NCBI GenBank assembly: GCA_017792445.1 | Contig: CP051232.1 | Span: 992,001 to 1,056,000 of the forward strand | Direction of reading: 5' to 3' | Length of the DNA stretch: 64,000 nt | DNA from: Maritimibacter sp. | GTDB lineage: Bacteria; Pseudomonadota; Alphaproteobacteria; Rhodobacterales; Rhodobacteraceae | In this document: piece after piece, positions 25,526 to 34,543 of the stretch | Numbering within the stretch: position 1 is the first letter of the stretch | How the letters are laid out: the number at the start of each line of letters is the position of its first letter | Program-made: the position numbers and the translations under genes | Notes under the pieces: generated by a model | Databases searched by the model: none | Seen by the model: only the letters and a program-made list of their open reading frames with translations | What the model was told of the DNA's origin: nothing

Positions 25526-27928
25526 TCAGCTGCGCAGCGTGCCGCCGGTGGCCTTGGTGACCTTTTCGACGATCTTGGCGCCGATCGCCTCGATGTCCTT
25601 CTCGGTCAGCGTCTGGTCGGTGGGCTGCAACCGCACGGTGATCGCGAGGGATTTCTTGCCCTCGCCCAGCGCGCCGCCGATGAACTCGTCGAACACGCGC
25701 ACGTCTTCGATCAGCGCCTTGTCGGCGCCGGCGGCGGCGTTCACCAGCGTCAGCGCCTCGACGTCGGCGTCCACCACGAAGGCGAAGTCACGTTCGACCG
25801 CCTGCAGGTCGCTGATCTGAAGCGCGGCGCGGGTCGCGCCGGTGGACCGCTTCACCGGAACCTCGGCAGGCCAGATCGTGAAGGCCATCGCCGGCCCTTT
25901 CACGTCCATCTCCTGCAGCACCTTCGGGTGAAGTTCGCCGAAGACGCCCAGCACCTTCTTGGGTCCGAGGCAGATTTTGCCGTGGCGACCCGGATGCCAC
26001 CAGCCCTGCGCACCGCGCAGGATCTGCACCTTGGCGGGCGCGCCGATGGCGGCCAGCACCGCCTCGGCGTCGGCCTTCACGTCGAACACGTCGACGGGGC
26101 GGCGCGCGCCGTGCACGTCGCGGGGGCCGGTGTGGCCGACCAGCAGGCCCGACAACAGCAAGTGCTGCTCGCCCGGCTCGCCGCCGTGGAAGGCGGTGCC
26201 GATCTCGAACAGGGCCATGTCGGCGAAACCGCGCGCCTGGTTGCGGGCGGCGGCCTGCAGCAGACCCGGCAGCAGCGCCGGGCGCATATGGCTCATTTCC
26301 GAACTGATCGGGTTCTCGAGCCGCGTCGCGTCCTCGCCGCCGCCGAACAGCCTGGCGCTGGCCTCGTCGATGAACGAATAGGTGACGCACTCGTTATAGC
26401 CCAGCGCCGCGGCGGTGCGGCGGGCGGCCTGTTCGCGCTGTTGCGTGACGGTCAGCACCGGTTTCGGCACACCGGCCTGCGGGCGCGGCATCGGGCGGCC
26501 TTCAAGCTTGGTCAGCGACGCGATCCGCGCGACTTCTTCCACCAAATCGGCCTCGCCCTTCACGTCGGAACGCCAGGACGGCGGGTGCGCCACGTCGCCC
26601 TTCAGGGTGAAGCCCAGATCCTCCAGCGTCTTGCGCTGGGTCTCGGCGGGGATATCCATGCCCACGAGGCTCGCCACCCGGTCGGTGTCAAGCTTGTACG
26701 CGCGGTCGTAGGCGACCGGCGCCCCGTCCTGCACGATCTCGGACGCCTCGCCGCCGCAGATCTCGAGGATCATCTTCGTCGCGGCTTCCAGCCCCGGCAG
26801 GGTGAACTCGGGATCGACGCCGCGCTCGAACCGGTACTTGGCGTCCGAGTTCAGCTTCAGCCGGCGGCCGGTGGCGGCGATGGTCACCGGGTCCCAGTAG
26901 GCGCTTTCGAGGAACACGTTGACGGTATCCTCGGTGCAACCGGTGTGGGCGCCGCCAAGGCAGCCGCCGATGCTTTCGAGACCCGCGTCGTCGTAGATCC
27001 CCATCATGCCGGGTTCGACGGTGTAGGTCTTGTCGTCCAGCCCCTCGTATTCGGTCGGCGCGTCAACCCAGCGCACGCTCAGGTCGCCTTTGACGATGTC
27101 GGCATCGAAGACGTGCAGCGGGCGGTTCTGGTCGAAGGTGAAGAAGTTGGTGATGTCCACCAGCGCCGAGATCGGACGCAGGCCGATGGCCTTCAGCCGC
27201 GCCTGAAGCCAAGCGGGGCTGGGGCCGTTCTTCACGCCGCGGATCACGCGGCCGGTGAAATGCGGGCAGGCCTTGTCCTTCAGATCGTCGGCGATGGTCA
27301 CCTTGATCGGGCTTTCGAAGCTGCCCGCCACCGGCTCGACCGCGTAGGGCTTGAGCGTGCCGAGACCCCGCGCCGCGAGATCGCGGGCGATGCCGCGAAT
27401 GCCCAGCGCGTCCTGCCGGTTCGGCGTGATCGCGATCTCGATGACCGGGTCGACCTTCTCGGGCTGATGCTCGGCCAGCCAGTCAGCGAACTCGGTGCCG
27501 ATGGCAGGCTCGCCCGGCAGTTCGATGATGCCGTCATGTTCGTCGGACAGTTCCATCTCGCGCTCGGAGCACATCATGCCGTGGCTCTCGATCCCGCGGA
27601 TCTTGCCGACCTGGATCGTGGTGTCGATACCGGGCACGTACATGCCCGGCTTGGCCACGACGACGCGGATGCCCGCGCGCGCGTTCGGTGCGCCGCAGAT
27701 GATCTGCTGAAGGCCGGCGTCGGTCTCGACCTTACAGACGCGGAGACGGTCGGCATCGGGATGCTTCTCGGCCTCTTTCACGAAGCCGACGGTAAAGCCC
27801 TTCAGCGTGTCGAGAGGGTTGATCACCTCTTCGACTTCCAGCCCGAGGTCGGTCAGCGTCTCGGCGATCTCGTCCACCGACGCGGTGGTGTCGAGATGGT
27901 CCCGGAGCCAGGACATCGTGAATTTCAT
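25526..27928 (-). CDS. pheT: phenylalanine-tRNA ligase beta subunit
   Basis: PheT forms the alpha2beta2 enzyme with PheS and carries the editing and anticodon-binding domains. The 800-residue product starts at 27928 (MKFTMSWLRDHLD). The tRNA-binding (OB-like) domain is near residues 39-148, the B3/B4 editing module follows (RLKAIGLRPISALVDITNF), then the B5 domain, the catalytic-like core (RTAAALGYNECVTYSFID) and the C-terminal ferredoxin-like domain ending before TGGTLRS. The gene is separated from pheS by a YrhK gene and a hairpin-rich spacer. Confidence 0.97.
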   Translation of the reverse strand: MKFTMSWLRDHLDTTASVDEIAETLTDLGLEVEEVINPLDTLKGFTVGFVKEAEKHPDADRLRVCKVETDAGLQQIICGAPNARAGIRVVVAKPGMYVPGIDTTIQVGKIRGIESHGMMCSEREMELSDEHDGIIELPGEPAIGTEFADWLAEHQPEKVDPVIEIAITPNRQDALGIRGIARDLAARGLGTLKPYAVEPVAGSFESPIKVTIADDLKDKACPHFTGRVIRGVKNGPSPAWLQARLKAIGLRPISALVDITNFFTFDQNRPLHVFDADIVKGDLSVRWVDAPTEYEGLDDKTYTVEPGMMGIYDDAGLESIGGCLGGAHTGCTEDTVNVFLESAYWDPVTIAATGRRLKLNSDAKYRFERGVDPEFTLPGLEAATKMILEICGGEASEIVQDGAPVAYDRAYKLDTDRVASLVGMDIPAETQRKTLEDLGFTLKGDVAHPPSWRSDVKGEADLVEEVARIASLTKLEGRPMPRPQAGVPKPVLTVTQQREQAARRTAAALGYNECVTYSFIDEASARLFGGGEDATRLENPISSEMSHMRPALLPGLLQAAARNQARGFADMALFEIGTAFHGGEPGEQHLLLSGLLVGHTGPRDVHGARRPVDVFDVKADAEAVLAAIGAPAKVQILRGAQGWWHPGRHGKICLGPKKVLGVFGELHPKVLQEMDVKGPAMAFTIWPAEVPVKRSTGATRAALQISDLQAVERDFAFVVDADVEALTLVNAAAGADKALIEDVRVFDEFIGGALGEGKKSLAITVRLQPTDQTLTEKDIEAIGAKIVEKVTKATGGTLRS

Positions 27929-27979
27929 GGGCGTGCCTCTTGCCTCGTCATGCGGTCGCGGTGTCCTTAGCGAAATCGA

Positions 27980-28060
27980 ACGGGAACCGGAAGGGGTTCG
28001 CCCCGGTCCACCGAAGGTGGTGAAAGGTCCGGGGGACCTTTCAGGGGGCAAACGGGCGGA
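27980..28060. repeat. hairpin cluster between YrhK gene and pheT
   Basis: Consecutive palindromes: CCACC-GAA-GGTGG at 28008-28020, a perfect 10-base stem TGAAAGGTCC-GGG-GGACCTTTCA at 28021-28043, and further G/C-rich inverted arms to 28060. The spacer of 235 bases between YrhK and pheT holds no gene. Confidence 0.65.
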
Positions 28061-28163
28061 GCCCGGGGGGCGGTGCGTTCTGGCGCGAACCGCGTTTCAT
28101 CCACGCCCCGCCAATCGCCCCACCACGTGACGCCCCGCCTTTCCATAAACGGTTCGCCCCGGG

Positions 28164-28445
28164 TCAGCCCTCTGCGCGTTCCGCCAGCGTCTTCAGCTTG
28201 CCCATCCGCGCCAGCTTGAGCTCGCGCATCAGGCGCAGGGTCGGCTTCGCCGCGAACAGGATCGAGCCCACAAGGAACAGCCACGTCGCCGGGCGCTGCG
28301 TGCTTTCCCAGAAGAACAGCACCGAGCCGATGGTGAAACAGACCGCCGCCGCGAAGTCGACGAAGGTATAGACCAGCTCGAACAGCGCATAGACGCGCCG
28401 CGTGTCGTGGTTGCGTTCGCGGTTTTCGTGGCGGAACAGGCGCAT
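28164..28445 (-). CDS. YrhK-domain membrane protein
   Basis: A 93-residue protein of the YrhK family with two predicted transmembrane helices (FELVYTFVDFAAAVCFTIGS near 22-41 and TWLFLVGSILFAAKP near 54-68). The ending is basic (RELKLARMGKLKTL). Function of the family is unknown. It lies between pheS and pheT on the same strand, 161 bases after pheS and 235 bases before pheT, and probably belongs to that transcript. Confidence 0.75.
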   Translation of the reverse strand: MRLFRHENRERNHDTRRVYALFELVYTFVDFAAAVCFTIGSVLFFWESTQRPATWLFLVGSILFAAKPTLRLMRELKLARMGKLKTLAERAEG

Positions 28446-28529
28446 GTCGTCTCTCCTATGGCGGTATCGACGACGAAACCTAGTCGCGATCCGCGACCGC
28501 GCCAGTCAGCGGGTGCGGCACATCTCGCG

Positions 28530-28589
28530 GCGGAAAAACCGCAGCCACCCTCCGGCGGCCAGCCGTGTCTGTACGGCCAGCCGGAGGGT
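28530..28589 (-). terminator. hairpin after pheS
   Basis: A large stem with arms ACCCTCCGGC (28547-28556) and GCCGGAGGGT (28580-28589), followed on the minus strand by GGCTGCGGTTTTTCC, lies 18 bases after the pheS stop. It could terminate or attenuate before the YrhK gene and pheT. Confidence 0.6.
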
Positions 28590-28606
28590 CAGAAGACCGA
28601 AAGGGC

Positions 28607-29680
28607 TCAGCGGCTCAGGCCGCCCGCAAGCGAGGGAACGTCCAGCGAGGCAAAGCCGTAGTGGCGCAGCCAGCGCAGGTCGCTGTCGAAGAAGGCGCGC
28701 AGGTCGGGGATGCCGTATTTCAGCATCGCCAGACGGTCGATCCCGATGCCGAAGGCGAAGCCCTGCCACTGGTCGGGGTCGATGCCACCAGAGCGCAGCA
28801 CGTGCGGATGCACCATGCCCGAGCCGAGGATTTCCATCCAGTCGTCGCCCTCGCCCACCTTCAGCGTGCCGCCTTCCCATGAGCAGCGCAGATCGACCTC
28901 GGCCGACGGCTCGGTGAAGGGGAAGTGCGAGGCGCGGAAGCGCAGTTCAACCTTGTCGACCTCGAAAAAGGCACGGCAGAATTCCTCAAGGCACCATTTC
29001 AGGTTCGCCATCGAGATGTCGCGGTCGATCGCCAGACCCTCGATCTGGTGGAACATCGGGGTGTGCGTCTGGTCGTAGTCGGCACGGTACACGCGGCCCG
29101 GCGCGATAACGCGGATCGGGGCGCCCTGTTCCTGCATGGCGCGGATCTGCACCGGCGAGGTATGGGTACGCAGCACGTGCGGCGGGCGGTCGTCGCCCTC
29201 GGCCTTGTGCATGTAGAACGTGTCCATCTCGGTCCGGGTCGGGTGCTCGGCCGGGATGTTCAGCGCGTCGAAGTTGTACCAGTCGTCCTCGACCTGCGGG
29301 CCCTCGGCCACGGCAAAGCCCATGTCGGCGAAGATGGTCGTGACCTCTTCGGTCACCTGGCTGACGGGATGGATCGTGCCCTGGCGGCGCGGGCGCGACG
29401 GCAGCGTCACGTCCAGCCACTCGGTCCGCAGGCGCTCGTCCAGCGCGGCGTCGGCCAGCGCGGATTTCTTGGCCGACAGGGCCGAGTTGATCTCGTCCTT
29501 CAGCGCGTTCAGCTTCGGACCCATCACCTGACGCTCTTCCGGGGTCATCTTGCCCAGTTCGCGCATCTTCAGGCTGACCTCGCCCTTTTTGCCTACGGCC
29601 TGCAGGCGCAGGTCCTCAAGCGCGGACTCGTCGCCGGCGCCGGCGATCGCCTCAAGGTATTTGGTTCTGAGATCGTCCAT
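28607..29680 (-). CDS. pheS: phenylalanine-tRNA ligase alpha subunit
   Basis: PheS is the catalytic class II subunit. The 357-residue product starts at 29680 ([20 protein letters not shown]). The N-terminal coiled coil is followed by motif 1 and by [19 protein letters not shown], motif 2 ([19 protein letters not shown]) and motif 3 ([20 protein letters not shown]). These match the bacterial alpha subunit in order and spacing. The pheS gene is first of the pheS-yrhK-pheT run. Confidence 0.97.
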   Translation of the reverse strand: MDDLRTKYLEAIAGAGDESALEDLRLQAVGKKGEVSLKMRELGKMTPEERQVMGPKLNALKDEINSALSAKKSALADAALDERLRTEWLDVTLPSRPRRQGTIHPVSQVTEEVTTIFADMGFAVAEGPQVEDDWYNFDALNIPAEHPTRTEMDTFYMHKAEGDDRPPHVLRTHTSPVQIRAMQEQGAPIRVIAPGRVYRADYDQTHTPMFHQIEGLAIDRDISMANLKWCLEEFCRAFFEVDKVELRFRASHFPFTEPSAEVDLRCSWEGGTLKVGEGDDWMEILGSGMVHPHVLRSGGIDPDQWQGFAFGIGIDRLAMLKYGIPDLRAFFDSDLRWLRHYGFASLDVPSLAGGLSR

Positions 29681-29764
29681 CTTGGGCCTCGTCTGGATGG
29701 GTCGCGGCATCTGCTACCCAGCACCGCCTCCGAATGCAAGGCCACGCCGTGCCGGGGGCGTTGC

Positions 29765-29792
29765 TTGCCTTTGAAACGACCTCTCGTATAGT
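29765..29792 (+). promoter_or_regulatory. putative promoter of the GMC dehydrogenase operon
   Basis: TTGCCT (29765-29770), a 16-base spacer and TATAGT (29787-29792) lie 39 bases before the start at 29831. Confidence 0.45.
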
Positions 29793-29830
29793 GACGGTGA
29801 TGACGTAGGGTTAGGCAGGGACCGGCGTCG

Positions 29831-31246
29831 ATGTTCAAGACCATCACCGCGGAGCAGGCCGCGGCAGAACGCTGGGATGTCCTGATCGCGGGCAGCAGTT
29901 TCGCGGCGATGTTCTTCCTTGCCGGTTTGCCCGCCGACACGCGGGTGCTGGTGGTCGAGCGCGGGCCGGTGATGCCCCATGCCGACCAGATCGAAACGCT
30001 GGACCTGCCGCGCGCCGACTACCGCCTGGACAACCGGGCAGATCTTCCGAAGTACTGGGTCGCGCATAGCATGTTCGGGGGCAACTCGAACTGCTGGTGG
30101 GGACAGGTTCCGCGCTTTCACCCGTCTGACTTCACCTTGTTCGAAGATCATGGCGTCGGGGCGCGCTGGCCGATCCGGTACGACGACCTCGAGCCCTTTT
30201 ATGCCGAGGTCGAGGCGGTGATGGAGATCGCGGGCCCCGACGACGACCCGGTTCATCCCCGCTCTGGGCCCTTCCCCTTTCCCCCGCATGCCATCTCCCG
30301 CAGCGACGCGGCCTGCATTGCGGCGCGGCCGGATATCTGGCTGCCGGTTGCCTGCGCGCGCGCCAACGGCGGCGGACGGGCCGGGTGCTGCACGAACGGC
30401 GTCTGTGACCTCTGCCCGGTGGATGCGAAATTCTCGATCCTGAACGGCATCGACGCTTTCGTCCGCGATACGGCGCGGCTGGTGCCGGGGGCCGAAGTCC
30501 GCTCGGTCGATATCGAAGGCGGCACCGCCACAGGGGTCGTCCTGCGCGATGCGGACGGGACCGAGCGGCGGGTCCGGGCCGGGCTGGTCGCCGTGGCGGC
30601 GAACGCGATCGGGAACGCCGCGATCCTGTTGCGCAGCGGGCTGACGTCCCCGGTGCTGGGACGCTATCTGCACGAGCAGGTGAGCCAAGAGATGATCGTG
30701 GACGTGGGCGCGCCGAACTACTTCGGCGGCACGTCGATCACCGGCCATTGCTATGGCTTCTACGACGGCCCCCATCGCGCCACCGCCGGCGCCGTGCTGA
30801 TGGAGAACTACAACGCGCCGAACGAGCTGCGGACCGAGCCCGGTCGCTGGACCGAACGGCTGAAGCTGAAACTGATCGCCGAGGATATTCCGCAGGCCGC
30901 CAATCGCGTGACGCTGGGCGACGACGGCGAGCCCGATGTGACGTGGATCGGCCACACGGACTATGCCTATGCCGGGATCGCGCGGGCCGAGGCGGGGCTG
31001 GCCGATGTGTTTCCCTTTCCGGTCGAGGGCATCGTGTCGAAACATTTCTCGCCGACCGAGGCGCATATTCAGGGCACGCACCGCATGGGCCTGGATCCTG
31101 AGACCTCGGTCACCGACGGGTTCCTTAGGTGTCACGAGGTCGAGGGGCTGTTCGCGCTGGGGGCCGGGTCTTTCCCAACCTCGTCGGCGGCGAACCCGAC
31201 GCTGACGCTGTCGGCCCTGTCGCTGCGCGCCGGGAGGTCGGTCTGA
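29831..31246 (+). CDS. GMC-type flavin dehydrogenase with an N-terminal cysteine cluster
   Basis: A 471-residue flavoprotein without its own signal peptide. The FAD motif is atypical (IAGSSFAAMFFLAG, 19-32, with G-S-S in place of GxG). The C-terminal GMC signature is intact: GTHRMGLDPETSVTD with the active-site His near 418 and FPTSSAANPTLTLSALSLRAG with the Asn. A cysteine group at C175, C186, C187, C192 and C195 (GCCTNGVCDLCP) resembles the 3Fe-4S region of FAD-dependent glucose dehydrogenases, in which Cys-Cys-x4-Cys spacing is used. The gene overlaps the next by one base (TGATG). Together they look like a membrane-bound or periplasmic sugar/alcohol dehydrogenase; no cytochrome c subunit gene is next to them. 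Substrate unknown. Confidence 0.85.
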   Translation: MFKTITAEQAAAERWDVLIAGSSFAAMFFLAGLPADTRVLVVERGPVMPHADQIETLDLPRADYRLDNRADLPKYWVAHSMFGGNSNCWWGQVPRFHPSDFTLFEDHGVGARWPIRYDDLEPFYAEVEAVMEIAGPDDDPVHPRSGPFPFPPHAISRSDAACIAARPDIWLPVACARANGGGRAGCCTNGVCDLCPVDAKFSILNGIDAFVRDTARLVPGAEVRSVDIEGGTATGVVLRDADGTERRVRAGLVAVAANAIGNAAILLRSGLTSPVLGRYLHEQVSQEMIVDVGAPNYFGGTSITGHCYGFYDGPHRATAGAVLMENYNAPNELRTEPGRWTERLKLKLIAEDIPQAANRVTLGDDGEPDVTWIGHTDYAYAGIARAEAGLADVFPFPVEGIVSKHFSPTEAHIQGTHRMGLDPETSVTDGFLRCHEVEGLFALGAGSFPTSSAANPTLTLSALSLRAGRSV

Positions 31247-31662
31247 TGCGCCGTCGCACGCTTCTGGCCGGGGGCGTCGGCGTATTGGTGGCTGCGATTG
31301 CCGCACCTCTGCTGACCCGCCGGATCGACGACGAACTGCGGCACATCCTGCGTGTCAGCTTCGGCGACACCATTGCCGACGATCCGGAAGCCAGCCTGTT
31401 CATCACCGATGTCGCCGCGATCTGGGACGACATCACGCCGCCCGCGCAGCGCGTGACCAAACCAACGACATGGATGCTGTCTCCTTTGCTGGTCGGCCCG
31501 CGCGCCGAGCGTGAGAACCTGACCGAGGTGGTGACGCAGACCTTCATGCATTCCACCAACGCCATCCGCGCCCACGAGGCAGGCGAGCCGCTGGTCTACC
31601 TTGGCATGCCCGACCCCTACGCGAACCCCTGCGCCAATCCTCTGAGCGCGATGTGGCTTTGA
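31246..31662 (+). CDS. Tat-type small partner of the GMC dehydrogenase
   Basis: A 138-residue protein with a short twin-arginine-like start (MRRRTLLAGGVGVLVAAIAA) and a small soluble domain. It has no recognisable enzyme motif. Position, length and the signal match the small (gamma or subunit 3-like) partner of FAD-dependent sugar dehydrogenases, which carries the Tat signal and lets the folded catalytic subunit be exported as a complex. The start codon overlaps the stop of the dehydrogenase gene. Family assignment is by context, not by a strong sequence match. Confidence 0.65.
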   Translation: MRRRTLLAGGVGVLVAAIAAPLLTRRIDDELRHILRVSFGDTIADDPEASLFITDVAAIWDDITPPAQRVTKPTTWMLSPLLVGPRAERENLTEVVTQTFMHSTNAIRAHEAGEPLVYLGMPDPYANPCANPLSAMWL

Positions 31663-31728
31663 CCTCTGGCGCTTGACATCACGCAAGGCGGCAAGTGACG
31701 CTTCGCGATATTGGCCGGGGATAAATTA

Positions 31729-32775
31729 ATGCGTCTTATTCGTCTGGCGGGTCTGCTCGCCCTATGCCTCGGCGCGGGGTCCGCCGCCGCCCAGACGATC
31801 CGGACGGGCGTTTGGTGGTTCGCCGATACCGAGTTTCGCGACCGCGCCACCTGGGCGCTTGGCCGGGATGAGCGGGGCTGGGTCTGGACGGCGACAGTCG
31901 ACTGCGCACCCTACGGCGCGACGCTGGACCTGACGACATTCTCGTCGCCCACCGACTACGCAACCGGGGCGGTGACGGTTGTCGTCGACCGTCAGAGCTT
32001 CCCGCTTCCCGCTTTCACCGATCCCTACGTCGCAGAGCCGGGCTGGTCCGCACCGCTGACGCCACAGGTCGCCGAAGCCTTGATGAGCGGCAACCGGGCA
32101 ACCTTCGTCACACCCACGGGACGCTTCTCGCTGGGTCTGAACGGCTCGCGCGACGGCATCTCGCGGGTTCTGGCGGAATGTGGTCCGGGCCGGCTGGGCG
32201 CCGGGGTCTTCCCACCACCGAAGCCAGAGACCGCGCCGCCGCCGCCCGCACCAAGCGGCGGCATCCCCCTGATCCCCATGCCAGAGGCGCCAGCCGCCAC
32301 CGGGGCGATCCCACTGATCGTGCCGAAGCCCGCCGAGACCCCGGACAAGCCGGGGCCGATCCCGCTGATCACCGCGAAGCCTGCCCCACCCGCCGAAGCA
32401 ATGCCCGACATCCTGTCCGCCACGATCCGCGACGCTTGCGCACCGGGAACCGCCGAGGTGAAGGACGGCGCGCTGTATCGGGGCGATCTGACGGGCGACG
32501 GCCAGCCCGACCACGTCCTGAACTGGGGGCGGGTGACATGCCATGGCGTCGGGCCCGCGGTCACGCGCGGTGCGGGTTATTGCGGCGCCGCGATGTGCTC
32601 GGCCGATGTCTATGTCTGGCCCGCGTTACCGCCTGACCGGCCCACGATCTCGATCCTGCACGCGGGTATCAGCTTCTTTCCGGGCGAAGCCGTATCTATC
32701 CGCACCAGCTCTAGCCGGATCGGCCCTGTAGACTGGGTCTGGACCGGCACCGAGTTCACCAATCCGTCGCGATAG
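31729..32775 (+). CDS. secreted protein with a proline-rich IPLI-repeat linker, unknown function
   Basis: A 348-residue protein with a signal peptide (MRLIRLAGLLALCLGAGSAAAQ). The N-terminal domain (about 25-155) is of unknown type; a 70-residue Pro-rich linker (about 158-225) contains three IPLI repeats (GGIPLIPMP, GAIPLIVPK, GPIPLITAK); and the C-terminal domain (about 230-348) contains a DLTGDGQPDHVLNWG segment resembling a calcium-binding DxDGDGxxD loop and four cysteines. No known family assigned. The TTG at 31711 is a less likely start than the ATG at 31729. The gene stands alone between the dehydrogenase partner and the rplT terminator. Confidence 0.75.
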   Translation: MRLIRLAGLLALCLGAGSAAAQTIRTGVWWFADTEFRDRATWALGRDERGWVWTATVDCAPYGATLDLTTFSSPTDYATGAVTVVVDRQSFPLPAFTDPYVAEPGWSAPLTPQVAEALMSGNRATFVTPTGRFSLGLNGSRDGISRVLAECGPGRLGAGVFPPPKPETAPPPPAPSGGIPLIPMPEAPAATGAIPLIVPKPAETPDKPGPIPLITAKPAPPAEAMPDILSATIRDACAPGTAEVKDGALYRGDLTGDGQPDHVLNWGRVTCHGVGPAVTRGAGYCGAAMCSADVYVWPALPPDRPTISILHAGISFFPGEAVSIRTSSSRIGPVDWVWTGTEFTNPSR

Positions 32776-32801
32776 CCTCAACCGAGCTTCGGAAACGCGA
32801 A

Positions 32802-32832
32802 AGGGCCGCACCTTTCGGCACGGCCCTTCGTA
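32802..32832 (-). terminator. terminator after rplT
   Basis: A stem AAGGGCC-G-TGCCGAAAGGTGC-GGCCCTT with T-rich end (CCCTTTCGCGTTTCC on the minus strand) lies 20 bases after the rplT stop. It also faces the end of the plus-strand gene. Confidence 0.7.
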
Positions 32833-32851
32833 ACTGTCGATGTTCGCCGGA

Positions 32852-33217
32852 TCAGGCGGCCAGAGCGGCCTTGGCCTGGTCCACGATCGAGTTGAACGCG
32901 GTCGGCTCGTTCACGGCCAGGTCGGCCAGAACCTTGCGGTCGACTTCGATGCCAGCCAGCGACAGACCGTTGATGAAACGCGAGTACGTCAGCGATTCGT
33001 CGTGGGCGCGGACGGCAGCGTTGATCCGCTGGATCCACAGCGCGCGGAAATTCCGCTTGCGCGCACGGCGGTCGCGGGTCGCGTACTGGTTGGCTTTGTC
33101 GACGGCCTGCTTGGCAGTCTTGAAGTTCGTGGAGCGCGCGGCGTAGTAGCCTTTCGCAGCCTTCAGAACCTTCTTGTGACGGGCGTGGGTTACGGTTCCA
33201 CCTTTAACGCGGGACAT
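32852..33217 (-). CDS. rplT: 50S ribosomal protein L20
   Basis: L20 is an early assembly protein of the large subunit and represses its own operon in enterobacteria. The 121-residue product begins [20 protein letters not shown] and has the conserved [19 protein letters not shown] and [20 protein letters not shown] blocks. It lies 15 bases after rpmI. infC is not directly upstream within this window, though it is in many bacteria. Confidence 0.98.
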   Translation of the reverse strand: MSRVKGGTVTHARHKKVLKAAKGYYAARSTNFKTAKQAVDKANQYATRDRRARKRNFRALWIQRINAAVRAHDESLTYSRFINGLSLAGIEVDRKVLADLAVNEPTAFNSIVDQAKAALAA

Positions 33218-33232
33218 ATCAGATCACTCCTA

Positions 33233-33433
33233 TCAGCGGTCGTAGGGCATGTAGCCCTTGACGATCTTGGCGTCAGGGGCGGACAGGGTGGTGGTGCCAC
33301 GTGCGTCGCGGATGAACTTCTTGTGACGTTTGATCATCCCGTGACGCTTGCCGGCCTGGCCGGAAATGACCTTTCCGGTCGCCGTCACCTTGAAGCGCTT
33401 TTTCGCGCTCGACTTGGTCTTCATCTTCGGCAT
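33233..33433 (-). CDS. rpmI: 50S ribosomal protein L35
   Basis: A 66-residue basic ribosomal protein ([20 protein letters not shown], ending [16 protein letters not shown]). The start at 33433 is preceded by AAGGAGACGG. It forms the rpmI-rplT operon. The adjacent upstream region is the divergent gap before a transglycosylase gene. Confidence 0.97.
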   Translation of the reverse strand: MPKMKTKSSAKKRFKVTATGKVISGQAGKRHGMIKRHKKFIRDARGTTTLSAPDAKIVKGYMPYDR

Positions 33434-33591
33434 TTCCGTCTCCTTGCGGTAAAAGCGCGACTCGGCATGCCATAAGCCGGCCACGCAGTTATTCGAGAGG
33501 CGCCGTATAAGGGGGCCGGACGCGGCTGGCAAGCCCCGATTTCCCAAGCGGCACAGGGTTGCCACGGCGACACGATCCGGAATTCGCGGGT

Positions 33592-33620
33592 TTGAGAATT
33601 TCCGCGGGATGCGCTAGGTT
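33592..33620 (+). promoter_or_regulatory. putative promoter of the transglycosylase gene
   Basis: TTGAGA (33592-33597), 17 bases, TAGGTT (33615-33620), about 37 bases before the ATG at 33657. Confidence 0.45.
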
Positions 33621-33656
33621 ATCCACAAAACAAGACAAGACCAACGAGCAGTTCCC

Positions 33657-34292
33657 ATGATCACGACCGCTTCCGGCGCAGGATGCGCCGGTTCGACCCG
33701 TGCGCCCCTGATCCGCCGCGTCCTTCCGCTGGCGGCGCTTCTGCCTGTGCTGGCACTGGCCGGCTGCGGCGGCGGGGACAGCATGGGCGAACCGCCCCGC
33801 AACCCGGAAGACGCCTGCGCGGTCATCACCGAGCGGCCGCAGTATTACGAAGCGCTTCGGGCGTCGGAACGGAAATGGGGCGTGCCGGTGCATGTGCAGA
33901 TGGCGATCCTGTTTCAGGAATCGACCTTCCGCTCGGACGCACGGCCCCCGCGCAAGAAAGGCTCGCGCGACCGGGTCTCGTCGGCTTACGGCTATGCGCA
34001 GGTGCTGGACGGGACCTGGGGCGACTACCTGAAAGGCCCGGCCCGCAACGGCGCCCAGCGCAACAACATCTACGACGCGACGGATTTCATGGGCTGGTAC
34101 ATCAGCGAGTCGAACCGCGCGCTGGGGATCTCGCTGAGCGACGCCAAGAACTCTTACCTCGCCTATCACGAGGGCCGGACCGGCTTTCAACGCGGCAACC
34201 ATCTCAAGAAGACGTGGCTTCTGCGGGTATCGGACGGCGTGGCAAGCCGCGCCGACCGGTATTTCGAGCACCTGCTGTTCTGCGGTCTCTAG
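33657..34292 (+). CDS. lytic transglycosylase SLT-domain lipoprotein
   Basis: A 211-residue lipoprotein with a lipobox (LALAGC at about 33-38) after an N-terminal basic stretch. The SLT domain begins near 68 with VPVHVQMAILFQESTFRSDARP, whose glutamate in QEST is the catalytic acid of goose-lysozyme-type transglycosylases. The GYAQVLDGTWGDY and NSYLAYHEGRTGFQRG blocks follow. It should cleave peptidoglycan glycan strands from the outer-membrane side. It is convergent with the small gene 34304-34525. Confidence 0.9.
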   Translation: MITTASGAGCAGSTRAPLIRRVLPLAALLPVLALAGCGGGDSMGEPPRNPEDACAVITERPQYYEALRASERKWGVPVHVQMAILFQESTFRSDARPPRKKGSRDRVSSAYGYAQVLDGTWGDYLKGPARNGAQRNNIYDATDFMGWYISESNRALGISLSDAKNSYLAYHEGRTGFQRGNHLKKTWLLRVSDGVASRADRYFEHLLFCGL

Positions 34293-34303
34293 GTTTCGCC
34301 GCC

Positions 34304-34525
34304 CTAGCGGACGAAATACGCCACCACGCGCACGAAGGCTTCCGGCACGCCGTGCAACGTGTAGGACTGCCGCGACAGCGCCACCCCGACCAGACCCGCA
34401 CCGATCGCGAAGACCAGCGCGGCCACCCAGGGCCGGCGCCGGTCGGCGAAGGCCCCAAGGAGGGACGGCACTGAAAAGGTCGCGAGGATCAGCCCCAGAA
34501 CGAGGTACAGATCGGCAGAGGACAT
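34304..34525 (-). CDS. small two-helix membrane protein downstream of pyk
   Basis: A 73-residue protein with two predicted hydrophobic helices (DLYLVLGLILATFSVPSLLGAF and WVAALVFAIGAGLVGVAL). No family recognised. It follows the pyk stop by 18 bases on the same strand and is probably co-transcribed with pyruvate kinase. The ATG at 34525 is preferred to a GTG six bases upstream. Confidence 0.6.
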   Translation of the reverse strand: MSSADLYLVLGLILATFSVPSLLGAFADRRRPWVAALVFAIGAGLVGVALSRQSYTLHGVPEAFVRVVAYFVR

Positions 34526-34543
34526 CGGCACGCGGACGCGGCC

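Noticed and set aside
25508-27970. Plus-strand open frame of 820 codons opposite pheT
   Set aside because: High GC removes stop codons from the opposite frame. The minus-strand PheT has full domain content.
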